DNA of 64,000 bases from Paraburkholderia sp. BL21I4N1 (GTDB taxonomy: Bacteria; Pseudomonadota; Gammaproteobacteria; Burkholderiales; Burkholderiaceae): the NCBI RefSeq assembly GCF_002973525.1, contig NZ_PVEN01000005.1, forward strand, positions 248,001 to 312,000, given 5' to 3'. A program made the translations under genes and the position numbers. Under the pieces are notes generated by a model. That model saw only the letters and a program-made list of their open reading frames with translations, made no database searches and was not told where the DNA came from. This document shows positions 33,741-41,517 of the stretch, piece after piece; the stretch's first letter is position 1, and each line of letters opens with the position of its first letter.

Positions 33741-34823
33741 CTAGAGAACGGCGTCCTTGCGAACGCCATTGGAGGCGAAGAAGCGCTTCAAACGCACCAG
33801 CGCTTCCTGTTGGATCTGGCGCACACGCTCGCGCGTGAGGCCCATTTCGTCGGCCAGTTCTTCGAGCGTGGCGGGTTCGATGTGATTGAGCCCGAAGCGG
33901 CGCTCAATTACGTGGCGATGCTTGTCCGACAGCCGCGCGAGCCACGCCCGCGTCAGCGTTTCCAGCTCGCGATGCTGGACTTCGGCGTCCGGCGACTGGC
34001 TTTGGTCGTCGGACAGCAGATCGAGCAGGCTGCTAGCCGGATCGAGATCGAGCGGCGCGTCCAGCGACGCGGTGTGCTCGTTCAACGCGAGGATGTCGGT
34101 GACTTCGTCGGTGGTCTTGCCGGTCAGATAGGCGATGTCGTCGATGCTGGCGTCGCGGCGCTCCGCCGCTTCGCCGGAGTTCATTGAATTCTTTTCCAGA
34201 TGGCGCTTGGCGCGCAGCACCTGATTGAGCTCGCGAATCACGTGAACAGGCAAACGCACGGTGCGCGCCTGGTTCATGATCGCGCGCTCGATGCTCTGGC
34301 GGATCCACCAGGTCGCGTAAGTCGAGAAGCGGAAGCCGCGCGTCGGATCGAATTTTTCGATTGCGTGCATCAGGCCGAGATTGCCCTCTTCGATCAGATC
34401 GAGCAGCGGCACGCCGCGGTTCAGATAACCCTTGGCAATGCTGACCACGAGCCGCAAATTACGCTCGATCATGACCTGGCGCGCGTCGAACTCACCGGCC
34501 TTCGCAAGGCGTGAGTATTTCTGCTCTTCCTCGACGGTGAGCAGCGGCTTAACGCTAATACGGTTCAGGTAGTGCTGAATGGTGTCGGCCGTCAGCTCGG
34601 CTTGCAACAACGCGCGGAAATCGTCGGCGTCGGGGGCTGCTTCTGTGGTGCTTTCGCGGGCGTCGCCGCCCTCTTCCGCGCCGCTCTGACGTTCGTCGAG
34701 ATCACGTTCTTCGGCGATCTCTTCTTCCACTTCCGAAGCGCCGCTTTCGTCCACCGAAGCGGATACAGCTTGGCTGGTCTTTCCAGACTCGGCTTGCGGC
34801 GGGCGGCGCTTCGATTTCGGCAT
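33741..34823 (-). CDS. rpoS: RNA polymerase sigma factor RpoS
   Basis: A 360-residue sigma-70-family factor of the general stress and stationary phase. An acidic, Glu/Ser-rich leader of about 70 residues precedes sigma region 1.2. Region 2 (core and -10 binding) has DLIEEGNLGLMHAI and the phrase FDPTRGFRFSTYATWWIRQ at about 155-175. Region 4 carries the -35 helix-turn-helix LEELADEMGLTRERVRQIQ. The nlpD-rpoS order is that of gammaproteobacteria and Burkholderia, where the main rpoS promoter lies inside nlpD. A DnaQ-like exonuclease gene follows closely. Confidence 0.97.
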   Translation of the reverse strand: MPKSKRRPPQAESGKTSQAVSASVDESGASEVEEEIAEERDLDERQSGAEEGGDARESTTEAAPDADDFRALLQAELTADTIQHYLNRISVKPLLTVEEEQKYSRLAKAGEFDARQVMIERNLRLVVSIAKGYLNRGVPLLDLIEEGNLGLMHAIEKFDPTRGFRFSTYATWWIRQSIERAIMNQARTVRLPVHVIRELNQVLRAKRHLEKNSMNSGEAAERRDASIDDIAYLTGKTTDEVTDILALNEHTASLDAPLDLDPASSLLDLLSDDQSQSPDAEVQHRELETLTRAWLARLSDKHRHVIERRFGLNHIEPATLEELADEMGLTRERVRQIQQEALVRLKRFFASNGVRKDAVL

Positions 34824-34834
34824 GGTCGTTTCGC

Positions 34835-35764
34835 TTATTGCGGCGGCAAATACTTCAGTGGGTCGACAGGTTTACCCTGCCGGCGAACTTCGAAATGCAA
34901 CATTACGCGGTCGGAATCGCTATTGCCCATCTCAGCGATCTTCTGCCCCTTCGTTACCGCGTCTCCCTCTTTTACCATCAAAGCGCGGTTGTGTGCATAC
35001 GCCGTGAGATAAGTTGCATCATGCTTGATGATAATGAGATTGCCGTAACCACGCAGCCCATTTCCGGCATAAACCACGCGGCCATCCGCCGACGCTTTCA
35101 CCGGATCGCCCGCCGCGCCGCCGATATTGACGCCCTTGTTAGTCGAATCGTTGAAGGTGCCGAGGAGCGGTCCGCGCACCGGCCACGCGAAGCTCACGTT
35201 GCCTGCTGCGGCGCCCGAGTCGCTGGCGGCGCCCGGCGCCGGCGGCGTGAGCGACGCGTTGTTCGCGCCCGAACCGTAGATCGGCGGCGTGGCGACGCCC
35301 GCTGCCGCGCCAACGGCCGGCGGCGTGCTGCCGAGCGGCGCGCTTTGCACGGCGCCGCCGTTGCCGATCGGCGCGGTCGACACACCCGGCGTCAGCGCCG
35401 CGGTGTTCGCACCCGGCGGCACCACGCGCAGCAATTGATCGACTTCGATCTGATTCGGGTTGGTCAGATTGTTCCACGTCGAGATGTCGCGGTAATTCTG
35501 GCCGTTCTCCAGCGCGATCCGATACAGCGTGTCGCCGGGTTTCACGCGGTAGTAACCGGGCGGCGGCGGCCCGAGCGGCACCGGCGGCTGCGCAGCCTGC
35601 GTGCCGAGCGCGCCGCTACCGGAGCGGTCGATCACGGGCGCCTGGTCGAGCCTCGTCGCGCATGCCGACATCAGCAGGGACAAGGCGAGCACGCACACGC
35701 TACGCTGGGTTACGGTCATCGGGACATTCAGGCTGGTTCTTTGCATAGCGCGCAACATACTCAT
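34835..35764 (-). CDS. nlpD: NlpD lipoprotein, LysM plus degenerate LytM
   Basis: A 309-residue lipoprotein that activates cell-wall amidases at division in E. coli. The signal peptide ends in lipobox LMSAC near residue 34. A LysM domain follows at about 70-115 (YYRVKPGDTLYRIALENG). A Pro/Ala/Gly linker leads to a C-terminal M23/LytM domain (about 205-305; SFAWPVRGPLLGTF, GNLIIIKHDATYLTAYAHN). The zinc-binding His-Asp pair expected of active M23 enzymes is replaced by NKGVNI, as in activators. It lies 11 nt before rpoS and 5 nt after pcm. Confidence 0.95.
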   Translation of the reverse strand: MSMLRAMQRTSLNVPMTVTQRSVCVLALSLLMSACATRLDQAPVIDRSGSGALGTQAAQPPVPLGPPPPGYYRVKPGDTLYRIALENGQNYRDISTWNNLTNPNQIEVDQLLRVVPPGANTAALTPGVSTAPIGNGGAVQSAPLGSTPPAVGAAAGVATPPIYGSGANNASLTPPAPGAASDSGAAAGNVSFAWPVRGPLLGTFNDSTNKGVNIGGAAGDPVKASADGRVVYAGNGLRGYGNLIIIKHDATYLTAYAHNRALMVKEGDAVTKGQKIAEMGNSDSDRVMLHFEVRRQGKPVDPLKYLPPQ

Positions 35765-35769
35765 CGGTG

Positions 35770-36651
35770 TTAAATCACTCCGGATTTTAAGGGTACAAAG
35801 AAAACGCGATCAAGCCGTGACTCGCGCCATTGCGCGGGTCCGGTCCGCTCGACCAGAGTCAGCACCTGATTCTGGCCTTCCTGCGAGCCGACCGGCGCAA
35901 CCAGACGGCCGCCGATCGCGAGTTGTTCAAGTAATGCCTGCGGTACATCGAGCCCCGCCGCGGCGATCAGGATCGCGTCGAACGGTGCCGCCGCCGGCAA
36001 GCCCAGCCGCCCGTCGCCGTAATGCAGGCGAATGTTCGGAATGCGCAGCGGACGCAAATTCGTCTTGGCGCGTTCGGACAGCGGCTTGATACGTTCGATC
36101 GAGTAAACCTCGCGCGCCACCTGGCTCAGCACTGCCGCCTGGTAACCGCAACCCGTGCCGATTTCGAGCACTGTGTTGAGCGCGCGACCGGCCACGGCCA
36201 GTTCGATCATTCGCGCGACGACCGAAGGCTTGGAGATCGTCTGGTGATGACCGATCGGCAACGCCGCATCTTCGTAAGCCTGGGCAGCAAGGCCCGGGTC
36301 GACGAACATGTGGCGCGGCACCACCGACATCGCATTCAACACACGCTGATCAGTCACGCCGTTCGCACGCAGGCGTTCGACCATGCGTTCGCGAACCCGT
36401 TCCGAAGTCAGTGCCAGGGCACCGTTCAAGGCGACGTTCGGCGCGGCGGTGCGCTCGCTCGCGCGGGGTTTCGCCGATGGCGCCGGGTGCGAAGCCGGCG
36501 ACTTCTTCACCGGCTGCGGCCGCGCATTCAGCGCCGCGCTCGCGGCCAACGCCGCCGCGCGCATTTCGCCCGGACGCCCTTCGGGCCGGCGCGGTTCGCG
36601 CACCAGGTCCTCGAGGCCGAGCGGAAAACGCTTGGCGCGCTCGCTGGTCAT
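35770..36651 (-). CDS. pcm: Protein-L-isoaspartate O-methyltransferase Pcm
   Basis: A 293-residue repair methyltransferase that methylates isoaspartyl residues in damaged proteins. The SAM motif VLEIGTGCGYQAAVL lies near residue 160. Other marks are RHMFVDP, ALPIGHHQTISKP and GGRLVAPVG. About 80 N-terminal residues (Ala/Pro/Ser-rich, ARPQPVKKSPASHP) are extra compared with the usual ~210-residue enzyme. The start at 36651 overlaps the surE stop by four bases; a later start at the conserved core would remove the extension. It belongs to the surE-pcm-nlpD-rpoS run. Confidence 0.93.
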   Translation of the reverse strand: MTSERAKRFPLGLEDLVREPRRPEGRPGEMRAAALAASAALNARPQPVKKSPASHPAPSAKPRASERTAAPNVALNGALALTSERVRERMVERLRANGVTDQRVLNAMSVVPRHMFVDPGLAAQAYEDAALPIGHHQTISKPSVVARMIELAVAGRALNTVLEIGTGCGYQAAVLSQVAREVYSIERIKPLSERAKTNLRPLRIPNIRLHYGDGRLGLPAAAPFDAILIAAAGLDVPQALLEQLAIGGRLVAPVGSQEGQNQVLTLVERTGPAQWRESRLDRVFFVPLKSGVI

Positions 36652-37406
36652 GAAGCGCCGCTGCCGGCGCGCAGCCAGTCGCGCGCCGCGGGCAGCATTT
36701 GCGTGTGGGTCAAATCGAGTTGCAACGGCGTGATCGACACGTGGCCATTGGCAACGGCGTGGAAGTCGGTACCTTCGCTCGCGTCGCGCGCGCCGCCCGC
36801 CGGCCCGATCCAGTAGATCGGTTCGCCGCGCGGATTGGTCTGGCGGATCACCGGCTGCGACGGATGCCGCTTGCCGAGACGCGTGATCTGCCAGTCTTTG
36901 AGTTGCGCGTACGGCAAATTGGGAATGTTGACGTTCAGCAGCGGATGACCGGGCAACGGCTGCTGCAGATAATGCGCGACGATCTCGGCGGCGACGCGCA
37001 CCGCGTCGTCGAGATGCACCCAGTCCTTGTCGACCAGCGAGAACGCGATGGCCGGCACGCCGAACATGATGCCTTCGGTAGCGGCGGCGACGGTGCCCGA
37101 ATACAGCGTGTCTTCGCCCATGTTCTGACCGTTGTTGATACCCGAGACCACGAGGTCGGGCGTATGGTCGAGCATGCCGGTCAGCGCGATATGCACCGAG
37201 TCGGTGGGCGTGCCGTTCACGTAGTAGAAACCGTTCGCCGAACGCAGGACCGAGAGCGGCCGCGACAGCGTCAGGGAATTCGACGCGCCGCTGCAATTCT
37301 GTTCGGGAGCCATCACGGTGACGTCTGCGATCGGCTTGAGCGCTTCGTAAAGCGCGGCAAGGCCTGGCGCCAGATAACCGTCGTCGTTGCTGAGTAGGAT
37401 TCGCAT
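36648..37406 (-). CDS. surE: 5'/3'-nucleotidase SurE
   Basis: A 252-residue survival protein that hydrolyses nucleoside monophosphates and, in some species, polyphosphate. The N-terminus MRILLSNDDGYLAPG holds the metal-binding Asp pair D8-D9. The phosphate and metal residues lie in EQNCSGASNSLT and VSGINNGQNMG. The length equals that of known SurE proteins, which fixes the ATG at 37406 despite a longer open frame. It is the first gene of the stationary-phase operon with pcm, nlpD and rpoS, and overlaps pcm by 4 nt. Confidence 0.96.
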   Translation of the reverse strand: MRILLSNDDGYLAPGLAALYEALKPIADVTVMAPEQNCSGASNSLTLSRPLSVLRSANGFYYVNGTPTDSVHIALTGMLDHTPDLVVSGINNGQNMGEDTLYSGTVAAATEGIMFGVPAIAFSLVDKDWVHLDDAVRVAAEIVAHYLQQPLPGHPLLNVNIPNLPYAQLKDWQITRLGKRHPSQPVIRQTNPRGEPIYWIGPAGGARDASEGTDFHAVANGHVSITPLQLDLTHTQMLPAARDWLRAGSGAS

Positions 37407-37688
37407 GCGGCGATTGTAACCGAGGAAAGATGGCGCGCGAACGACACGGCGGCCCGTGTTCGCCTCGTGTTCGCTCCGTCTGCGCCCCGTATGCGCGACG
37501 CACACGCGAGGGTTATGACGAGCCGGCTCGGGCCGCATGATGGCCGTGACTCGAACGCGTCCCGCACAGCGGACTGCGTGTGCCACGACGACAAAAACGC
37601 ACGGTCGTGCGGATTGTTTTACACTCGACACGCTTGCCCCGCCTCGCGGAAAATCCCTCAGCAAGACCCTGATCGATATGGAGACACG

Positions 37689-38663
37689 ATGCGCGCGATT
37701 CGCTGTAATCAATACGGCCCGCCGGAGAGCCTGGTCGTCGACAATCTGCCGGACCTCGAACCGCCGCCCGGTCACGTGGTGATCGACGTCAAGGCCGCAG
37801 CCGTCAATTTCCCCGACGTGCTTATCATCGAGAACAAATACCAGTTCAAACCGCCGCTGCCCTTCACGCCCGGCTCGGAAGTCGCGGGCGTGGTGCGTGC
37901 GGTCGGCGCCGACGTGACCCAGTTCAAACCCGGTTCGCGCGTGGTCGCGTTCACCGGCCAGGGCGGCTTCGCGGAGCAGGCGCTGGCGCCGGCGGCCGCG
38001 TGCGTGCCGCTGGCGGACGGCGTCGATTTCGACGTCGCCGCGGCATTCACGCTTGCGTATGGCACCTCGCATCACGCGGTGGTCGATCGTGGCGCCTTGC
38101 AGGCCGGCGAGACGATGCTGGTGCTCGGCGCGGCCGGCGGTGTCGGGCTCGCGGCGGTCGAGATCGGCAAGGCGCTCGGTGCGCGCGTGATCGCGGCGGC
38201 ATCGAGCGACGAGAAGCTCGCCACCTGTGTGAAGCACGGCGCGGACGCCACCATCAACTACAGCACCGAAGACCTGCGCGAGCGCATCAAGGCGCTCACC
38301 GAGGGCAAGGGTCCGGACGTGATCTACGACCCCGTCGGCGGCATCTACGCCGAGCCGGCGTTCCGCAGCATCGGCTGGCGTGGCCGCTATCTGGTGGTCG
38401 GCTTCGCCAATGGCGAGATTCCGAAGCTGCCGCTCAATCTGACGCTGCTCAAGGGTGCGAGTCTGGTCGGCGTTTTCTGGGGCGATTTTGCGAAGCGCGA
38501 GCCGCAGCGCAATCATGCTGCGTTCCAGCAGATGACGCGGTGGATCGGCGAAGGCAAGCTCAAGCCGTACGTGTCGGCGCGCTACGCGCTGGAAGACACC
38601 GGCCGGGCGTTGCGCGACATGGCCGAGCGGCGTGTGATCGGCAAGGTGGTGATTACGCCGTAG
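37689..38663 (+). CDS. NADPH:quinone oxidoreductase family protein
   Basis: A 324-residue MDR-superfamily reductase. The GroES-like domain has the family phrase AAAVNFPDVLIIENKYQ and PFTPGSEVAGVV. The NADPH-binding Rossmann motif is VLGAAGGVGLAAVEIG near residue 145. GVFWGDFAKREPQRN in the C-terminal half is typical of this QOR subgroup. No zinc ligands are seen. It probably reduces quinones or conjugated carbonyls. The start at 37689 is preceded by GGAGACACG. It is divergent from surE and ends at a very strong terminator. Confidence 0.88.
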   Translation: MRAIRCNQYGPPESLVVDNLPDLEPPPGHVVIDVKAAAVNFPDVLIIENKYQFKPPLPFTPGSEVAGVVRAVGADVTQFKPGSRVVAFTGQGGFAEQALAPAAACVPLADGVDFDVAAAFTLAYGTSHHAVVDRGALQAGETMLVLGAAGGVGLAAVEIGKALGARVIAAASSDEKLATCVKHGADATINYSTEDLRERIKALTEGKGPDVIYDPVGGIYAEPAFRSIGWRGRYLVVGFANGEIPKLPLNLTLLKGASLVGVFWGDFAKREPQRNHAAFQQMTRWIGEGKLKPYVSARYALEDTGRALRDMAERRVIGKVVITP

Positions 38664-38733
38664 CGTTTGGGCTGTCGGTGGGCGATGCTGCGTAAAGCGC
38701 GGCGAACCGTCAGACAGCGGCTGCAAAAAATAG

Positions 38734-38774
38734 CTAAAAAAAACGGCGCGCGGTTTTTAAACCGCGCGCCGTTT
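38734..38774. terminator. Bidirectional terminator
   Basis: A perfect 16-bp stem AAACGGCGCGCGGTTT and its complement (38741-38774), with almost no loop, preceded by an A run. It separates the quinone oxidoreductase (+) from the convergent CoA transferase (-). The T run on the plus side is only TTT. Confidence 0.85.
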
Positions 38775-38844
38775 CATTTGCGCCTCACCGTTGTTGTGTC
38801 TACCGTTTTTCCGTCTTGTCCGATTCCGGTTGCCATTTCGTCAT

Positions 38845-40119
38845 TCAGACGATTTGTTGCGCGTGCAACCTGGCAATGTTGTCCGCGTCATAACCTAGCG
38901 ACTGCAGGAGTTCGTCGGTATGTTCGCCTAGTTCGGGGCCCAGCCAGCGCGTTTCGCCGGGGGTTGCCGAGAGCTTCGGCGTGACCGCCGGCAGCGTGAT
39001 TTCCTGGCCGTCCTGCCACTTGAAGCGCTGGATCATCTGACGCGCCATGAACTGCGGATCGGTGAACATATCCGCGACGCTATAAATGCGGCCGACCGGC
39101 ACGTCGGCGGCATTCAGCACGGCAAGCGCTTCGTCGATGGTGCGCGTGGCGAGCCAGGTGGCGATCGCGGCGTCGATTTCCAGCGTGCGCGGCACGCGCC
39201 CGTCGTTATGCGCGAGGCCGGGATCGTTTGCGAGATCCTCGCGTTCGATCGCTATCATCAGGCGCTTGAAGATCGGATCGCTGTTGCCGCCAATCACGAT
39301 GCTGCCGTCGCGGCACGGATACGTGTTCGACGGTACGATGCCCGGCAGCGATGCGCCGGTGCGCTCGCGCACCATGCCGTACACGCCGTATTCGGGCACC
39401 ACGCTTTCCATCATGTTGAAGACGGCTTCGTACAGCGCGACGTCGACCACCTGCCCTTTCCCGCCGTTCACCTGCTTGTGATGCAGCGCCATTAGCGCAC
39501 CGATCACGCCGTGCAGCGCGGCGATCGAATCGCCGATCGAAATGCCTATGCGCGGCGGCGGCAAATCCGGATAGCCGGTGATATGGCGCAAGCCGCCCAT
39601 CGACTCGGCGATCGCACCGAAACCGGGCCGGTCGCGATACGGTCCGGTCTGGCCGTAGCCGGACAGACGCACCATCACGAGACCCGGATTTTCGGCGGAC
39701 AGCACGTCATAGCCGAGCCCGAGTTTCTCGAGCAATCCCGGCCGGAAATTTTCGACGACGATATCCGCTTCTTTCGCGAGACGTCGCACGATTTCCTTGC
39801 CCTCTTCGGCCTTCAGATTGATCGTGATGGATTTCTTGTTACGCGCCTGCACGGCCCACCACAGCGACGTACCGCCGACTTCCGGATAAAGCTTGCGCCA
39901 TTTGCGCAGCGGATCGCCGCCTTTGGGGTCTTCGATCTTGATGACTTCGGCGCCGAACTCGCCGAGAAAGCGCGCGGCGAAGGGGCCGGCGATCAGCGTG
40001 CCGAGTTCCAGCACCTTGACGCCGGCGAGTGGGCCTGCGGGGCTTTGGGCTGAGGTGGCTTGCGCGCCGGGTGTGTCTTCGGGCGCGGCGTTCGCGGTTG
40101 ATTCGGGAGTAGCGCTCAT
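38845..40119 (-). CDS. CaiB/BaiF family CoA transferase
   Basis: A 424-residue class III CoA transferase. The N-terminal core LAGVKVLELGTLIAGPFAARFLGEFGAEVIKIE is typical, as are RNKKSITINL, VENFRPG and the loop GYGQTGPYRDRPGFG. The Asp of the formyl-CoA transferase active site corresponds to the acid in IGDSIAALHG. Substrates cannot be named: members move CoA between acids such as oxalate/formate, carnitine or succinate/itaconate. AAGGAG lies 5 nt before the ATG. The first 28 residues are an unconserved Ala/Thr-rich leader. No pathway genes lie next to it. Confidence 0.88.
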   Translation of the reverse strand: MSATPESTANAAPEDTPGAQATSAQSPAGPLAGVKVLELGTLIAGPFAARFLGEFGAEVIKIEDPKGGDPLRKWRKLYPEVGGTSLWWAVQARNKKSITINLKAEEGKEIVRRLAKEADIVVENFRPGLLEKLGLGYDVLSAENPGLVMVRLSGYGQTGPYRDRPGFGAIAESMGGLRHITGYPDLPPPRIGISIGDSIAALHGVIGALMALHHKQVNGGKGQVVDVALYEAVFNMMESVVPEYGVYGMVRERTGASLPGIVPSNTYPCRDGSIVIGGNSDPIFKRLMIAIEREDLANDPGLAHNDGRVPRTLEIDAAIATWLATRTIDEALAVLNAADVPVGRIYSVADMFTDPQFMARQMIQRFKWQDGQEITLPAVTPKLSATPGETRWLGPELGEHTDELLQSLGYDADNIARLHAQQIV

Positions 40120-40246
40120 AGGGCTCCTTGTGCTGATCTGGGCGGCGGCGGCGGCGGCAAATTAACGTCGTAACCCTGGCGCTGCGCCGTGCCGCGTCCG
40201 CCTTCGAAACCTGCAACGACCGCCCTGCCGCGTCACGCCGCGCACG

Positions 40247-40843
40247 TTACATCGAGCGACGGTCGAGCATCGCGCGGGCGATCGTGCCGGCGTCGACGTA
40301 TTCGAGTTCGCCGCCCACCGGCACACCACGCGCCAGACGCGTGACGGCGAGACCGCGCGCCTTGAACGTTTGCCCGAGGTAGTGCGCGGTGGCTTCGCCT
40401 TCGTTGGTGAAATTGGTGGCCAGCACGACTTCCTTGACGACCCCGTCCGACGCGCGCCGGACCAGCCGGTCGAAATGGATTTCCTTGGGGCCGACGCCGT
40501 CGAGCGGACTGAGTCGTCCCATCAGCACGAAATAGAGGCCGCGATAGGTCATGGTCTGCTCGAGCATGATCTGATCGGCCGGCGTTTCGACGACGCACAG
40601 CAGCGAAGGATCGCGTTCCTCGTCGAGACAGGTCTCGCAGATCTGCGCCTCGGTGAAGGTGTTGCATTTCTCGCAGTGCTGCAGATGCTCGGTCGCGAAC
40701 AGCAGCGAGCGTCCGAGTTTTTCGGCGCCGTCGCGGTCGTGCTGCATCAGGTGATAAGCCATGCGTTGCGCCGACTTCGGCCCGACTCCGGGCAGCGCGC
40801 GCAGCGCTTCGACGAGCGCCGACAAGGCGGAAGGTTGTTTCAT
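40247..40843 (-). CDS. recR: Recombination mediator RecR
   Basis: A 198-residue protein of the RecFOR gap-repair pathway. A helix-hairpin-helix (LPGVGPKSAQRMAYHLM) lies near residue 20, followed by a four-cysteine zinc finger in HCEKCNTFTEAQICETC. A Toprim domain (LLCVVETPADQIMLEQTM onward) and a Walker-like C-terminus complete it. Its length is standard. It is the third gene of the dnaX-ybaB-recR order. The 255-nt gap before it is longer than usual and holds a hairpin at 41048-41072. Confidence 0.96.
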   Translation of the reverse strand: MKQPSALSALVEALRALPGVGPKSAQRMAYHLMQHDRDGAEKLGRSLLFATEHLQHCEKCNTFTEAQICETCLDEERDPSLLCVVETPADQIMLEQTMTYRGLYFVLMGRLSPLDGVGPKEIHFDRLVRRASDGVVKEVVLATNFTNEGEATAHYLGQTFKARGLAVTRLARGVPVGGELEYVDAGTIARAMLDRRSM

Positions 40844-41047
40844 GCGGATCGGCGTCGAAGTGGAATGGCCCGGGTGGGCGGATCACGATGCGGTTGAAGC
40901 GATCGGTTTCTACCATCGCGGCCTGGGTGCGCCTTCGAGGCGCGCACGATGCGCAACGCCGGCGAACCACAACCGCTGGTGTCCAACCGGAACAGGCGCG
41001 CCGCGAATGCCGCACTGCCAGCATGCGCGATTCGCGCGTTCCGTTTG

Positions 41048-41072
41048 CGCCGCGGCTGCGACAGCCGCGGCG
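41048..41072. promoter_or_regulatory. Perfect hairpin between ybaB and recR
   Basis: Arms CGCCGCGGCTG and CAGCCGCGGCG of 11 bp enclose a 3-nt loop. No T tract follows on either strand, so it is not a classic terminator. It could set the level of recR relative to dnaX-ybaB through processing or Rho-dependent attenuation; this is inference. Confidence 0.4.
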
Positions 41073-41098
41073 TCTGCACCGCCTTGCGGCGGCGTCGT

Positions 41099-41425
41099 TC
41101 AGAACGGCAGTTTGAAGCCCGGCGGCAGCGGCAGGCCCGACGTCATGCCACCCATTTTTTCCTGGGCGGTGGCTTCGGCCTTGCGCACGGCGTCGTTAAA
41201 CGCGGCGGCGACGAGGTCTTCCAGCATGTCCTTGTCGTCGGCGAGCAGGCTCGGGTCGATCGAGACGCGGCGCACGTCGTTCTTGCAGGTCATGGTCACT
41301 TTCACGAGACCGGCGCCCGACTGCCCTTCGACTTCGATCAGAGCGAGTTGCTCCTGCATCTTCTTCATGTTTTCCTGCATCTGCTGGGCTTGTTTCATCA
41401 GCCCGGCGAGTTGACCTTTCATCAT
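41099..41425 (-). CDS. ybaB: Nucleoid-associated protein YbaB/EbfC
   Basis: A 108-residue DNA-binding protein of the YbaB/EbfC family, a dimer that binds nucleoid DNA with little specificity. The N-terminal amphipathic helix (GLMKQAQQMQENMKKMQEQL) and the phrase GLVKVTMTCKNDVRRVSIDPS are typical, as is the tail PLPPGFKLPF. Tandem ATG codons lie 7 nt after AAGGAG, which supports the start at 41425 rather than the ATG at 41431, which would be too close. It sits between dnaX and recR. Confidence 0.96.
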   Translation of the reverse strand: MMKGQLAGLMKQAQQMQENMKKMQEQLALIEVEGQSGAGLVKVTMTCKNDVRRVSIDPSLLADDKDMLEDLVAAAFNDAVRKAEATAQEKMGGMTSGLPLPPGFKLPF

Positions 41426-41517
41426 GGACATGCTCCTTCTAGATAACGTGAAATTCGGAAATCGGGCGCGTTCCGCACTTTCGGGCCTGTCGGCCTGACG
41501 GCTTACCGCGCGGCGAA

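Noticed and set aside
34835..35764. NlpD as an active M23 endopeptidase
   Set aside because: The zinc-binding His and Asp positions are replaced (NKGVNI), as in non-catalytic amidase activators.
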